A stretch of 64,000 bases of DNA, from contig NZ_FXTK01000001.1 in the NCBI RefSeq assembly GCF_900182695.1, forward strand, positions 1 through 64,000. The letters are read 5' to 3'. The position numbers and the translations under genes are program-made. The DNA is from Paracoccus laeviglucosivorans. GTDB taxonomy: Bacteria; Pseudomonadota; Alphaproteobacteria; Rhodobacterales; Rhodobacteraceae. Below the pieces are notes generated by a model, which searched no databases, had not been told where the DNA came from, and saw only the letters and a list, made by a program, of their open reading frames with translations. Shown piece after piece: positions 53,644-63,703 of this stretch. Every line of letters starts with the position of its first letter. Positions within the stretch are counted from its first letter, which is position 1.

Positions 53644-53871
53644 ATGAACGAGAAATTCGATTTCAGCCCGGAGGCTTCGGGCAACACCGTCTATATCCGC
53701 CGCGTCGCGATGGAGACCCTGCCCGAGGAAGTGCGTGCGCAGGTCCCGGATGCGGATGCGCTATACGCGGTTCACGGACCCGATGGCGAACGTCTGGCGC
53801 TGGTCAAGGACCGCAGCATGGCATTCATGCTGGCCCGCCAGAATGAGCTGGAGCCGGTCAGCGTCCATTAA
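53644..53871 (+). CDS. DUF1150 family protein
   Basis: The 75-residue protein matches DUF1150 through I-x-x-V-x-x-x-x-L-P, A-L-Y-A-V-H and the M-A-F-M-L-A-R-Q-N-E-L-x-P-x-S-V-H end. It usually follows Hsp20, as here, and is part of the same transcript, which ends at a hairpin just downstream. Function is unknown; a role with the heat shock protein is only inferred. Confidence 0.87.
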   Translation: MNEKFDFSPEASGNTVYIRRVAMETLPEEVRAQVPDADALYAVHGPDGERLALVKDRSMAFMLARQNELEPVSVH

Positions 53872-53875
53872 AATG

Positions 53876-53894
53876 GCGGGGCAAATTGCCCCGC
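53876..53894 (+). terminator. Hairpin after DUF1150
   Basis: A 7-bp GC stem GCGGGGC/GCCCCGC with an AAATT loop begins five bases after the DUF1150 stop. No long T run follows, so it is a moderately supported terminator. Confidence 0.6.
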
Positions 53895-54156
53895 TTCCAT
53901 ACCAGGCTGCAACAAAAACCCCACCAAAAGATGATTAAACTGTCGGGTTTTAGACACAAGCGCTGACCCGTTTCGCTAATTTGTCCGGGCAGTCCGGGGA
54001 ATCCAAGGTGATGTGCTTTGGTTGACAAGTTGCGGATCCCCTGGCCGCGTGCAGCGCCGGAGCTTCGTAGAAGCATTTTCAACAACTGATCCATTTGCGA
54101 TTTGCACGTTATTGGTGTTATTTCCCTTGCATCAGATGCGATGGGGAAACTTTTTC

Positions 54157-54891
54157 ATGTCGAACGGGATCGATTACGTTCCCGGCCCTGCGGCCGGGCG
54201 GGCCAAGCGCCCTGTTGCGCCTGTTACCGCCCGCGCCATAGGGGTCCGCACACTGCTGCCGGATCTGCTGAAAGGCCTGACCGAGGCCGAGCGAATGGCG
54301 TTTTACGCCGAATGCACGCCCCGGATTTGTCGCACCGCCACCGAAATTCTGCGTCAGGACGAACCCGCACCCTCGGGCTTTCTGATCATCGAGGGGCGGA
54401 TCCAGATCACGTTTGTCGATTGCGACGGCAATCTGGTGATCGCCCACGTCGCTTGCCCCGGCGAGGTCGTCGGAGAGATCGAGCTTTTGTCGGGCAAGAC
54501 CTGCGCTGCGACCTGCACTACGCTGCCCAACACCACGCTTTTGGTCTTTAGCGCCGCGCTGCTGACCAAACACGTCCCGACCGAGATGCTGCTGCGCAAT
54601 TTCGCGGGCATCCTGCACAGCCGCCTGATGCGCGACAACCGGCTGCAATCCATCGCCCAGTTCTATCCGGCCGAGGCGCGGATCTGTCTGCACCTGATGA
54701 ACCTGACCAACGAAGACCAGCCCGAGGCGCTGATCAGCCAAGGCCAGCTTGCCATTCTGTCGGGTTGTTCGCGCCAGACCGTGAACCGCACGCTGAACGA
54801 TCTGCGCGCCCAAGGCATCATCGAAATGGGCCGCGGCGTCATCCGCGTCATAGACGCGACCCGGCTGGAGGCGTCGCGGCTGCTGGACTAG
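54157..54891 (+). CDS. Crp/Fnr family transcriptional regulator
   Basis: The 244-residue protein has an N-terminal cyclic-nucleotide-binding-like domain (about 30-150) and a C-terminal winged helix with Q-G-Q-L-A-I-L-S-G-C-S-R-Q-T-V-N-R-T-L, the recognition helix. It lacks the clustered N-terminal cysteines of Fnr and the FixK-type layout is not proven, so the signal is unknown. The start follows GGGGAAA; a 48-residue extension is unlikely. The 285-bp upstream gap carries the DUF1150 hairpin and otherwise nothing I can assign. It converges on a glycosyltransferase with a four-base overlap. Confidence 0.9.
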   Translation: MSNGIDYVPGPAAGRAKRPVAPVTARAIGVRTLLPDLLKGLTEAERMAFYAECTPRICRTATEILRQDEPAPSGFLIIEGRIQITFVDCDGNLVIAHVACPGEVVGEIELLSGKTCAATCTTLPNTTLLVFSAALLTKHVPTEMLLRNFAGILHSRLMRDNRLQSIAQFYPAEARICLHLMNLTNEDQPEALISQGQLAILSGCSRQTVNRTLNDLRAQGIIEMGRGVIRVIDATRLEASRLLD

Positions 54892-55694
54892 GCGGGAAAG
54901 CCGTAGGCCTCGATCATGGCCCGGACAGCGCGGTCATTGCCGTCGCCACCCAGATTGCCGCCGCGCAGGTTTTGGACCTGCGAGCCGGGCCATTCGGTGA
55001 TGCGGAACCGCCCGCCGATTTTTTCCGGGCGCGATCCTGCCAGCCGGTGCATCCAGTAAAGCCAGACATCATCCGCCGATGGCGCAAGCTTGGTGAACAA
55101 TTCCGGGCGGCAGGTATCGGGATGAAACACGCCGGGCGCATATAACACGCCCCCCACCCCGGTCGGAAAGATCAAAGGCCCGGCATCGGGTGTCGGGATA
55201 TTGCGCTGCCAATCGTCGTAGCTGCGCGGTGCGCCATCCGTCAGCGTGACGCGGTGCGCGCGATGACTGACCACGCCCGCATCGGCATGGGCCACCAGCC
55301 GCTCAAGCCAGTCGGGGCGATAATAAATGTCGTCATCTGCGGTGGCGATAAAGGCATCGGGGGCCTCGATAAGTGTCGGGATGATCTTTTTGTAGCTGCG
55401 CCAATCCGGGCAGGTGCGTATCTCCAATCGCGGCAAGCGGGCGCTTTCGGGCAGGCTTGCTTCGTCGCAGGCATCCAGCCACAGGATGACCCGATCCGCG
55501 CGGACCGTCTGGTTCAGCAGCGATCGCAGCACCAGATGCAGGCTGGCAAAACGCGGGCCGTAACTGGTCAGGCTGACGATCAGCGGCGCGGGCAGGCCAT
55601 GCGGGCGCGGGTCGGTCTGGCGCGCCATGATCTCGGCCGTCGCCTGCGCGACGCGGCGCGACTGTTTCCAGCGCCGCAGCATGTCGCCGATCAT
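54888..55694 (-). CDS. Glycosyltransferase family A-like protein
   Basis: The 268-residue protein has a GT-A fold pattern: L-I-V-S-L-T-S-Y near residue 39, a variable region, and an A-D-D-D (119-122) metal-binding motif followed by D-I-Y-Y-R-P-D-W-L. Such genes act in surface glycan or capsule synthesis. Its ATG overlaps the upstream glycosyltransferase stop (ATGA), so the two genes are translated together. The sugar and acceptor are unknown. Its 3' end overlaps the Crp/Fnr gene by four bases. Confidence 0.78.
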   Translation of the reverse strand: MIGDMLRRWKQSRRVAQATAEIMARQTDPRPHGLPAPLIVSLTSYGPRFASLHLVLRSLLNQTVRADRVILWLDACDEASLPESARLPRLEIRTCPDWRSYKKIIPTLIEAPDAFIATADDDIYYRPDWLERLVAHADAGVVSHRAHRVTLTDGAPRSYDDWQRNIPTPDAGPLIFPTGVGGVLYAPGVFHPDTCRPELFTKLAPSADDVWLYWMHRLAGSRPEKIGGRFRITEWPGSQVQNLRGGNLGGDGNDRAVRAMIEAYGFPA

Positions 55695-56482
55695 GCCCGT
55701 TCGGTCCCCTGCCATGCCCGGCGCAGCCAGTCGATATTGCCGATGCGGCGATACCATTTGTTGCCACGCCCGGCGAAAACGTCTTCCATCTTGGGCGCAC
55801 CTGCGAACAGCACGATCTTGGCATTATCGGGCAGGGTCGGGTCCGCAAGGAAGCTGCGGAAATTGCGCGGCACGCAATCGTTCTTGAAACTGACGCACCA
55901 GCCGCGTGGCCAGTAATGCAGGTGCCCGTGCTTTTCCAGTTGCGCACTTTGGAACTGCTGGCTGATCTCATACCCTTGGGTCGCGGCTTTGGGGTCGGCC
56001 AGATACGCGTCAAGGATATAGCTATGCGCCCCCACCGTGTAGCGAAAGACCGAGGAATTGCCGACCGAATGCAGGAAACGGTCGCGCTCGGGATTGATCT
56101 TGCGCAGCGGCTTGGGGCGGAACAGGTCGTCGTCGCGGATGATGAAGAATTCGCCCGGCAGATCGAACAGCGGCGACAGATCATCCACCACCACCAGATC
56201 CAGATCCAGAAACAACGCCGTCATGCCCTGAAAGCCGCCCAGATCAGGGCGGTGCAGCGCCAGCTTGCGCCAGCGCGTGTCGCCATGCCCCTTGGGCAGC
56301 CCCAGTTCCGGCAGAGGCAGCACCTCGACGCCGGGATCGACGCCCACGCCATCCTCGGTAAAGCAGACGAAGCGGAAGGGCCGGGCCAGATGGCGGCGCA
56401 CCTGACGGTAAAGGCGGTTCACATCCTCGGCGCTGTAAAGCGTGCCCCATTTCATGGTCAGGATCAGGACCGGCTGGGTCAT
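55691..56482 (-). CDS. Glycosyltransferase, GT8/GT32-like
   Basis: The 263-residue protein shows an N-terminal beta region, W-R-K-L-A-L-H-R-P, and the D-L-D metal-binding motif (93-95) in F-L-D-L-D-L-V-V-V-D-D, with F-I-I-R-D-D-D and N-S-S-V-F-R-Y further on. This resembles GT8/GT32-type nucleotide-sugar transferases. It lies 54 bp downstream of the sat/cysC gene and overlaps the next glycosyltransferase, so the three genes may be one transcript. Its substrate is unknown. Confidence 0.78.
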   Translation of the reverse strand: MTQPVLILTMKWGTLYSAEDVNRLYRQVRRHLARPFRFVCFTEDGVGVDPGVEVLPLPELGLPKGHGDTRWRKLALHRPDLGGFQGMTALFLDLDLVVVDDLSPLFDLPGEFFIIRDDDLFRPKPLRKINPERDRFLHSVGNSSVFRYTVGAHSYILDAYLADPKAATQGYEISQQFQSAQLEKHGHLHYWPRGWCVSFKNDCVPRNFRSFLADPTLPDNAKIVLFAGAPKMEDVFAGRGNKWYRRIGNIDWLRRAWQGTERA

Positions 56483-56536
56483 CGGGTTTCCTTCCGTGGC
56501 GCTTGCGCCCTGCGATATGCCAAGGGCCGCTGGCGG

Positions 56537-58246
56537 TCAACCAAGCCCGATCAGACCCATCTGTTCCAGTTTCAGCAGCACCTGCTGGGCGGCGTAATCC
56601 ACGTCGAAACCTTCGGTCTGGATGCGCAGTTCCGGCGCTGCGGGTTCTTCGTAAGGGTCCGAGATGCCGGTGAATTCCTTGATCTTCCCCTCGCGCGCAA
56701 GTTTGTATAGCCCCTTGCGGTCGCGGCGTTCGCATTCCTCAAGGCTGGTCGCGACGTGGATTTCGACAAAGGCACCGCCCGCCTCGACCATATCGCGCAC
56801 GGCACGGCGGGTCGCGGCATAGGGCGCGATGGGCGCGCAGATGGCGATGCCACCGTTCTTGGTGATCTCGGATGCGACATAGCCGATGCGGCGGATATTG
56901 ATGTCGCGGTGTTCCTTGCTGAATCCCAGTTCGCTGGACAGGTGCTTGCGGACCACATCCCCGTCCAGAAGCGACACCGGCCGGCCGCCCATCTCCATCA
57001 GCTTGACCATCAATGCGTTTGCGATGGTGGATTTGCCCGACCCCGAAAACCCGGTGAAGAACACCGTGAACCCCTGCCGGTTACGCGGAGGAGAGGTGCG
57101 GCGCAGTTGCGTCACCACCTCGGGGAAGCTGAACCATTCGGGAATGTCCAACCCCTCGCGCAGTCGTCTGCGGAGTTCGGTCCCCGAGATGTCAAGGATG
57201 GTCGCGCCTTCCTCGACCTCATCCCTTGGTTCGTATTGCGCGCGTTCCTGCACATAGACCATCTGCTTGAAATCGACCATTTCCACGCCGATTTCGTCCT
57301 GCAACTGCCGGAACAGTTCCTGCGCGGCATAGGGGTCGTAAAAATCCTGATCGGCGCTGTTCTTGCCCGGCCCGGCATGGTCGCGGCCCACGATCATATG
57401 CGTCAGCCCGTGATTGCGGCGGATGATGCCATGCCAGACCGCCTCGCGCGGGCCGCCCATGCGCATGGCAAGGTTCAAAAGCGACAGATGCGTGGTGGCT
57501 GCGGGATATTTGTCCAAGACCGCCTCGTAGCAGCGGACGCGGGTGAAATGGTCCACGTCGCCGGGCTTGGTCATGCCGACGACGGGATGGATCAGCAGGT
57601 TCGCCTCGGCCTCGCGCGCGGCGCGAAAGGTCAGTTCCTGATGGGCGCGATGCAGCGGGTTGCGGGTCTGGAAGGCGACAACGCGCCGCCAGCCCAGCTT
57701 GCGGAAATGCGCGCGCAATTCGTTGGGCGTGTCACGCCGCGCCCGGAAATCGTAATGCATGGGCGCCTGCAGACCCTTGACCCGCCCGCCCAGATAGACC
57801 GGACCCGCGACGTGGTGCAGGTAATGGACCGCCGGATGCGCCTGATCATCCGCGCCGTAAACGCCCGTCGCCTCGCGCGATTTGTCGGGGGTCCATTTGT
57901 CGGTGACGGACAGGATCGCAAGGATCACGCCCTCGGCGTCGCGCAGCGCCACGTCATCGCCCGGCTCAACCCAGTCCGCGAAATCCTGCGAGACGTCCAG
58001 CGTCACCGGCATCGGCCACAGCAACCCCGAGGCCAGACGCATGTTATCCACGACGCTGTCGTAATCCGCCTGCGTCAGAAACCCCTTTAGCGGCAGAAAG
58101 CCGCCATTCATCAGCAGTTCCAGATCGCAGACCTGCCGCGGCGACAGATCCCATGACGGCAGCTTGCCCGCCTCGTGTTTCAGGCTCTCGGCGGCTTCGG
58201 AACTGACGTAAAGCTCGGGGATGGGCGCGTGGTTCGGCTGGGTCAT
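56537..58246 (-). CDS. Bifunctional sulfate adenylyltransferase/APS kinase
   Basis: The 569-residue protein joins an ATP sulfurylase (about 1-385) and an APS kinase (about 390-569), making PAPS from sulfate and ATP. ATP sulfurylase motifs are Q-T-R-N-P-L-H-R-A-H at 193-202 and G-R-D-H-A-G-P-G at 287-294; the kinase P-loop G-F-S-G-S-G-K-S-T is at 399-407. The fused form replaces CysDN plus CysC. It sits between trxB upstream and two glycosyltransferase genes downstream; PAPS could serve cysteine synthesis or sulfation. No CysH is in the window. Confidence 0.95.
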   Translation of the reverse strand: MTQPNHAPIPELYVSSEAAESLKHEAGKLPSWDLSPRQVCDLELLMNGGFLPLKGFLTQADYDSVVDNMRLASGLLWPMPVTLDVSQDFADWVEPGDDVALRDAEGVILAILSVTDKWTPDKSREATGVYGADDQAHPAVHYLHHVAGPVYLGGRVKGLQAPMHYDFRARRDTPNELRAHFRKLGWRRVVAFQTRNPLHRAHQELTFRAAREAEANLLIHPVVGMTKPGDVDHFTRVRCYEAVLDKYPAATTHLSLLNLAMRMGGPREAVWHGIIRRNHGLTHMIVGRDHAGPGKNSADQDFYDPYAAQELFRQLQDEIGVEMVDFKQMVYVQERAQYEPRDEVEEGATILDISGTELRRRLREGLDIPEWFSFPEVVTQLRRTSPPRNRQGFTVFFTGFSGSGKSTIANALMVKLMEMGGRPVSLLDGDVVRKHLSSELGFSKEHRDINIRRIGYVASEITKNGGIAICAPIAPYAATRRAVRDMVEAGGAFVEIHVATSLEECERRDRKGLYKLAREGKIKEFTGISDPYEEPAAPELRIQTEGFDVDYAAQQVLLKLEQMGLIGLG

Positions 58247-58307
58247 CGGCGGCCTCGGGCTGGGGAAAAGATCAGGCTAAGCCGCCGACCTTTTCCCGCG
58301 CAAGCCC

Positions 58308-59354
<1,047 letters not shown>

Positions 59355-59490
59355 CTACGTAATCACCCCTGCCCCGTCATGCAATCCACCCCGGACGCCC
59401 CGCGAAGGCGGAAATAATATTGCGCAAACCTGCCCGGCAAGGTAGCTTCCGGCATGTTTTTGGCCGAAAGATTGGCCCAAGAGGAAATGT

Positions 59491-59991
59491 ATGACAGGCG
59501 CCCGACTAGACGAAATCGACCGCAAGATCCTTGCCGAATTGCAAGCGGACGGTCGAATGACCAATGTCGAGTTGGCGCGGCGTGTGGGCATATCGGCCCC
59601 ACCCTGTCTGCGCCGCGTCCGCGCGCTTGAGGAGCTGGGCTATATCGGCGGCTACCACGCCGACATCAATGCCCGCGAACTGGGTTTCGAGGTGCAGGTC
59701 TTTGCCATGGTGCGCCTGCTGAGCCAATCCGAGCGTGACCTGTCCGCGTTCGAGACGCTGGCCCGTGGCTGGCCGCTGGTCCGCGAATGCCACATGCTGA
59801 ACGGCGAGATCGACTTTATCCTGAAATGCACCGCGCCGGACCTGCCCAGTTTTCAGCGGTTCTTGACCGAATGCCTGACCTCGGCCCCGAACGTCGCGTC
59901 GGTCAAGACCAGCCTTGTGATCCGTTGCGCCAAGGATGAACCCGGTGTCCCGTTCGAGGTGGTCGAGGATCGGATCGCCGCGCTTGGCTGA
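59491..59991 (+). CDS. Lrp/AsnC family transcriptional regulator
   Basis: The 166-residue protein has an N-terminal HTH (about 6-65: D-E-I-D-R-K-I-L, R-R-V-G-I-S, R-V-R-A-L-E) and a RAM/ACT-like ligand domain. The A-R-x-W-P-x-V-x-E-C-x-x-x-x-G-E-I-D region is typical. It controls amino-acid-linked genes as octamers or dimers; the divergent position suggests it could regulate trxB. The ligand is unknown. Confidence 0.92.
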   Translation: MTGARLDEIDRKILAELQADGRMTNVELARRVGISAPPCLRRVRALEELGYIGGYHADINARELGFEVQVFAMVRLLSQSERDLSAFETLARGWPLVRECHMLNGEIDFILKCTAPDLPSFQRFLTECLTSAPNVASVKTSLVIRCAKDEPGVPFEVVEDRIAALG

Positions 59992-60044
59992 ACCCGGCCC
60001 GGATTTCCGGCGTTGTCCCCGCAACCAACCAAGGGGGTGACGCC

Positions 60045-60347
60045 ATGATGATCCGATTGCTGCCTGTCCTGATCCTGCCGCTGCTGGCTGCTTGCGAAAC
60101 CGCACCGCCCGCGCCGCCGACAGTCGTTGCCAGCACCACGACCCTTTCCGTCTCGCCCGAATCGCCCGCCCGTCCGATGGACGAAGTGCCACAGCAGAAT
60201 TTGCTGGCCAATGGCGACCGGCAATATGGTTTCGCCAGCGGATGCAGGATCGTGGTCGAGCCGCGCCGCGCCGTGGTGAAATCCGAAACCGGGGCCTGCG
60301 AATTGCACCACCGCGATATTGCGCTGCTTTACGCCTCGGGCGACTGA
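60045..60347 (+). CDS. Small predicted lipoprotein
   Basis: The 100-residue product has a signal peptide with lipobox L-A-A-C (Cys17). A Pro/Ala/Ser/Thr-rich linker follows (about 20-45), then a region with two Cys and a G-A-C-E-L-H-H pattern that may be disulfide-bonded. No domain is recognised. Two adjacent ATGs follow GGGGGTGACGCC. It converges on pgeF ten bases away. Likely a periplasmic lipoprotein of unknown role. Confidence 0.68.
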   Translation: MMIRLLPVLILPLLAACETAPPAPPTVVASTTTLSVSPESPARPMDEVPQQNLLANGDRQYGFASGCRIVVEPRRAVVKSETGACELHHRDIALLYASGD

Positions 60348-60357
60348 AGCCGGGCGA

Positions 60358-61122
60358 TCAAAGCGCGATGGCCGAGATCAGCCGGCCATAATCGGCCTCA
60401 TGCTGATGCATGGTGCGGCGATAGGAATAGAAGCGGTCCGGGTCGGAATAGGTGCAATGGCCGGTCCATTCCGCCGTCACCCCCGCATCCCGCAGCCGCA
60501 TCAGGCCAAAGCCCGGCAGATCAAACATCGGCTTGCCGCTCGGCCCGCCAGAAAAGAACCGTTGCAGATCAGTGTCTTCGGTCAGGAATTCGTCCATGAA
60601 CTCCTCGCCGACCTCATAGGCGCGCTGGCTGATCGACGGGCCGATGACAGCGCGGATGCGGGTTGCGCCCAGATCGTTCATCGCGCCCACCGCCGCCTCG
60701 ATCACGCCCGACAGCGCACCGCGCCAGCCCGCATGGACCGCGCCGATCACGCCCGCCTGCGGGTCGGCCAGCAGGATGGGCTGGCAATCAGCGGTCAGCA
60801 CCGCCAGCGCCACGCCGGGCTGATCGGTCACGATCCCATCTGCGCGGATCTTGGCGAAATCGGTGGCCTGATCGCCTGCCCGCAGCACGGCCACATCGGC
60901 CGAATGGACCTGATGCACGGTCGCAAGCCGGTCGCGCCCCACCCCCATCGCGTCCGAGACGCGACCGCGATTGATCGCCACGATCTCGGCCTGATCGCTG
61001 GAGCCGAAGCCGCAATTCAGCCCCGCAAACAGCCCCGATGAGGCGCCACCGCGCCGCGTGAAGAACCCGTGCCGCACAGGTTGCAGCAGCGGATGTGTCA
61101 GAATCTCAAGCGTCGTGTGCAT
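60358..61122 (-). CDS. pgeF: Laccase-domain/PgeF (YfiH-type) purine nucleoside or peptidoglycan-editing enzyme
   Basis: The 254-residue protein is a DUF152/YfiH family member with the copper/zinc-site residues H-x-V-H-S near residue 75, A-D-C-Q-P-I-L-L near residue 115 and H-A-G-W-R-G near residue 135. YfiH/PgeF is reported to edit peptidoglycan precursors and, in some homologues, act on purine nucleosides; the activity here is not established. Its start overlaps the upstream methyltransferase end by 17 bases. Confidence 0.88.
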   Translation of the reverse strand: MHTTLEILTHPLLQPVRHGFFTRRGGASSGLFAGLNCGFGSSDQAEIVAINRGRVSDAMGVGRDRLATVHQVHSADVAVLRAGDQATDFAKIRADGIVTDQPGVALAVLTADCQPILLADPQAGVIGAVHAGWRGALSGVIEAAVGAMNDLGATRIRAVIGPSISQRAYEVGEEFMDEFLTEDTDLQRFFSGGPSGKPMFDLPGFGLMRLRDAGVTAEWTGHCTYSDPDRFYSYRRTMHQHEADYGRLISAIAL

Positions 61123-62161
61123 AAGGCTCCAAAGCGTCGAAACCGGGCGGAACCGGGGCCGACTGGCCCCAGATGGCGATGGTCTTGAATAGCTGGCCCA
61201 TTTCATCCGCTGCGGTCAAGCGGCGAAGCGCAGTCATCGCGCCCCCGTCCCCTGACCTGGCAAGGCGCGCTGCGCGTTGTTCGATCCCCAGACGCAGCAG
61301 CCATTCGCCTTGCGTCACCATGCGCGACACCTGCGCCCCCGCGGCACGCGCCGCACGGGCCAAGGGTTCGAAATCGACATGCGCAGTCAGATCGGCATCG
61401 CCCGGATGCGCAAAGGGGCTTTCCGGGCGATGCTGGCGCAGCGCTTGAAACGTGTCGCCATGCCCCGCCCAGTCGCCATAGTCGATGGCAATGGCGCAGC
61501 CGCCATGCCGCGCGATCCGCCCGGCGATTGCGGTGACGATCGGTCCCGCTGCGGGGCAGCTTTCGCGGATCTCATCCATGGGCGCGTCCGGCCCCGGCAC
61601 CGGCGGGCCAAGCGCAAAGCCCAGCTCGTCGCCCGCCAGCGCGACCAGCCGATGCGACCAGCCATCCGCCACGCGCTGCATCTGGCGGATCGGTAGCGCG
61701 TCAAAGAATTCGTTGGCGACCAGAAACAGCGGCAGCTCGGGCAATTCTTCGGCACGACCCAGATGCCGCACATCGCCCAGCTTGTCGCGTTGGACCTTGC
61801 GCAGATGGGCCGATGCCTCGATCAGAGTGATCTGCGCGGCCTCTGACATTCCGGGCACGATGCGGATGGTGCGCAGAATATCGGCCATCAGCGTGCCGCG
61901 CCCCGGCCCGATTTCGGCCAGCACGAAGGGCGCGGGACTGCCTTGGTCCAGCCATGACTGCGCCAGCGCCAGCCCCACCATTTCCCCGAACATCTGGCTG
62001 ATCTCGGGGGAGGTGGTGAAATCCCCCTGCGTGCCAAAGGGATCGCGGGTCGCGTAATAGCCGTGTTCGGGGTGCAGCAGGCAAAGCTGCATATATTCAT
62101 CCAGGCCCATCGGCCCGGTCAGGGCGATGCGTGCCGCGATGATGCGGCCCAGCGGGGTCAT
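61106..62161 (-). CDS. SAM-dependent methyltransferase, MidA/NDUFAF7 type (DUF185)
   Basis: The 351-residue protein matches the DUF185/NDUFAF7 group: the N-terminal Y-M-Q-L-C-L-x-H-P-x-H-G-Y-Y, [14 protein letters not shown]-x-G and [12 protein letters not shown] motif near residue 82, and [10 protein letters not shown]. Mitochondrial NDUFAF7 methylates an arginine of a complex I subunit; bacterial targets are less certain. The start overlaps the lgt stop (ATGA) and its end overlaps pgeF, so lgt, this gene and pgeF form one operon. A long upstream extension lies inside lgt and is rejected. Confidence 0.9.
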   Translation of the reverse strand: MTPLGRIIAARIALTGPMGLDEYMQLCLLHPEHGYYATRDPFGTQGDFTTSPEISQMFGEMVGLALAQSWLDQGSPAPFVLAEIGPGRGTLMADILRTIRIVPGMSEAAQITLIEASAHLRKVQRDKLGDVRHLGRAEELPELPLFLVANEFFDALPIRQMQRVADGWSHRLVALAGDELGFALGPPVPGPDAPMDEIRESCPAAGPIVTAIAGRIARHGGCAIAIDYGDWAGHGDTFQALRQHRPESPFAHPGDADLTAHVDFEPLARAARAAGAQVSRMVTQGEWLLRLGIEQRAARLARSGDGGAMTALRRLTAADEMGQLFKTIAIWGQSAPVPPGFDALEPYAHDA

Positions 62162-63039
62162 GCGGCGACGGGCGCCCGGCTGCGCGCCCGCAGGATAAAG
62201 ACCAGCCCGATCAGCACCATCGGCAGGGACAGCAATTGCCCCATCGTCACGCCCCAGACCGCGCCGCCGATCACATGGCCCAGCGGGTTGTCGGGCGTGA
62301 TGAACTGCGCATCGGCCTGACGGAAGAACTCGACGACAAAGCGTGACAGCCCGTAGCCCATGACAAAGACGCCGAGGCACAGCCCCGGCCAGCGCAGCGC
62401 GCCACGGCGGACCATGACGAACAGGACCAGCGCCAGCAGGACGCCCTCCAGCGCGGCTTCGTAAAGCTGGCTGGGATGGCGGGCGCAAAGGCCCGTGACG
62501 CCGGGACACATCTGCGCGGCCTCTCCGGGGAATATCACGCCCCAGGGCAGGTCTGTCGGACGGCCCCAAAGCTCGGCATTGATGAAATTCGCCAGCCGCC
62601 CAAGGCCCAGCCCGATGGGGGTCGCGACCCCAAGCGCATCGGCCAGCCGCAGCGCCGGGATGCCATTCGCGCGGCAATACAGCCACGACACGATGACCAC
62701 GCCCAGAAAGCCGCCATGAAACGACATGCCGCCATTCCAGACCTGCAGGATCTGCGACGGGTTGGCCATGTAATAGGCGGGCTCATAGAACAGCACAAAG
62801 CCAAGCCGTCCGCCCAGCACGACACCAAGGATCACCCATGTCAGCAACTCCTCGGGCTGTTCGGGGCGGAACGGCGCGCGACCGCCCCAGAGCGCGGGGC
62901 GACGGGCCAGCATGACCAGAATGCGCCAGCCGACCAGAAGGCCGACCAGATAGGCTAGCGCATACCAGCGCAGCGACAACGACAGGCCGAACAGGTGCAG
63001 CGTAAAGATTTCGGGCGAGATGTCGGGGAAAGGGATCAT
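62158..63039 (-). CDS. lgt: Prolipoprotein diacylglyceryl transferase
   Basis: The 293-residue membrane enzyme transfers diacylglycerol from phosphatidylglycerol to the lipobox Cys of prolipoproteins, matching the several lipoproteins in this window. Signatures include [25 protein letters not shown], and [15 protein letters not shown] near residue 150. Seven membrane segments are visible. It is the first gene of the lgt-methyltransferase-pgeF operon. Confidence 0.97.
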   Translation of the reverse strand: MIPFPDISPEIFTLHLFGLSLSLRWYALAYLVGLLVGWRILVMLARRPALWGGRAPFRPEQPEELLTWVILGVVLGGRLGFVLFYEPAYYMANPSQILQVWNGGMSFHGGFLGVVIVSWLYCRANGIPALRLADALGVATPIGLGLGRLANFINAELWGRPTDLPWGVIFPGEAAQMCPGVTGLCARHPSQLYEAALEGVLLALVLFVMVRRGALRWPGLCLGVFVMGYGLSRFVVEFFRQADAQFITPDNPLGHVIGGAVWGVTMGQLLSLPMVLIGLVFILRARSRAPVAA

Positions 63040-63165
63040 GGGCGTCCTTCTCTGGCGGGCGCGAGCGTATCCGCGCGTCAGGGGGTGTCAACATGCGCGC
63101 GCCCCGATTGAACCGCGCCGCATCAGGGGCCATATAGAGCGCAACGCGAAACCGAAAGGCCCGCC

Positions 63166-63408
63166 ATGACCGCAAATAACCGTTTCTTCGACGATCTCTC
63201 GAAATTGATGACCAATGCCGTGGGTGTGGCCCAGGGCGCCAAGGACGAGGCGCAGACCGCCTTCAACAGCTGGATCGACCGCTGGCTGGCCGACCGCGAT
63301 TTCGTGACGCGCGAAGAATTCGAATCCGTCCGCGAAATGGCGATCAAGGCCCGCGCCGAAAACGCCGAACTGCGCGCCGAGATCGAAGCGTTGAAGACTA
63401 AGGCCTGA
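63166..63408 (+). CDS. ubiK: UbiK-family accessory factor (BMFP domain)
   Basis: The 80-residue protein has the BMFP/UbiK pattern: an N-terminal F-F-D-D-L-S-K-L-M-T-N-A helix, a W-x-x-R-x-x-F-V-T-R-E-E-F-E block and a C-terminal heptad-rich coiled coil. UbiK helps ubiquinone synthesis late steps and can associate with lipid. It diverges from lgt, and its 3' end overlaps the opposing DUF6476 gene by 11 bases. Confidence 0.85.
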   Translation: MTANNRFFDDLSKLMTNAVGVAQGAKDEAQTAFNSWIDRWLADRDFVTREEFESVREMAIKARAENAELRAEIEALKTKA

Positions 63409-63703
63409 CTTCCTGACGCAAGCGACCCTGATGGTCGTAAAGCAGCACCTCGCCGCCTTCGGTCACCACGACGATCCAGTCGCGGGCAAATGTCAGGGCG
63501 GCGGGCTTTGCCCCATCGGGCAGCGCGATATGTTCGGGAAGCTGCGGCAGCGGCGCTTCGGACAGGCGCATCCACAACAGGACGGTGATCGCGATCACCC
63601 CCAATCCCATCACCGCGGCAAGCGAGGTGACCAGAAGGCGCAGCCAGCGCAGCATCGGCAGCGCTTCCTCTGGCCCCGGTTCCGCCCTATCATCCCGTGC
63701 CAT
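63398..63703 (-). CDS. DUF6476 family small membrane protein
   Basis: The 101-residue protein has an acidic N-terminus (about 15 residues), one transmembrane segment (about 20-45) and a C-terminal periplasmic beta-like stretch with A-L-T-F-A-R-D-W-I-V-V-V-T-E-G-G-E. The layout matches DUF6476 of Rhodobacterales; its function is unknown. Its ATG lies back to back with the ATG of the RluA gene, the two sharing the palindrome CATG. Confidence 0.8.
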   Translation of the reverse strand: MARDDRAEPGPEEALPMLRWLRLLVTSLAAVMGLGVIAITVLLWMRLSEAPLPQLPEHIALPDGAKPAALTFARDWIVVVTEGGEVLLYDHQGRLRQEVRP

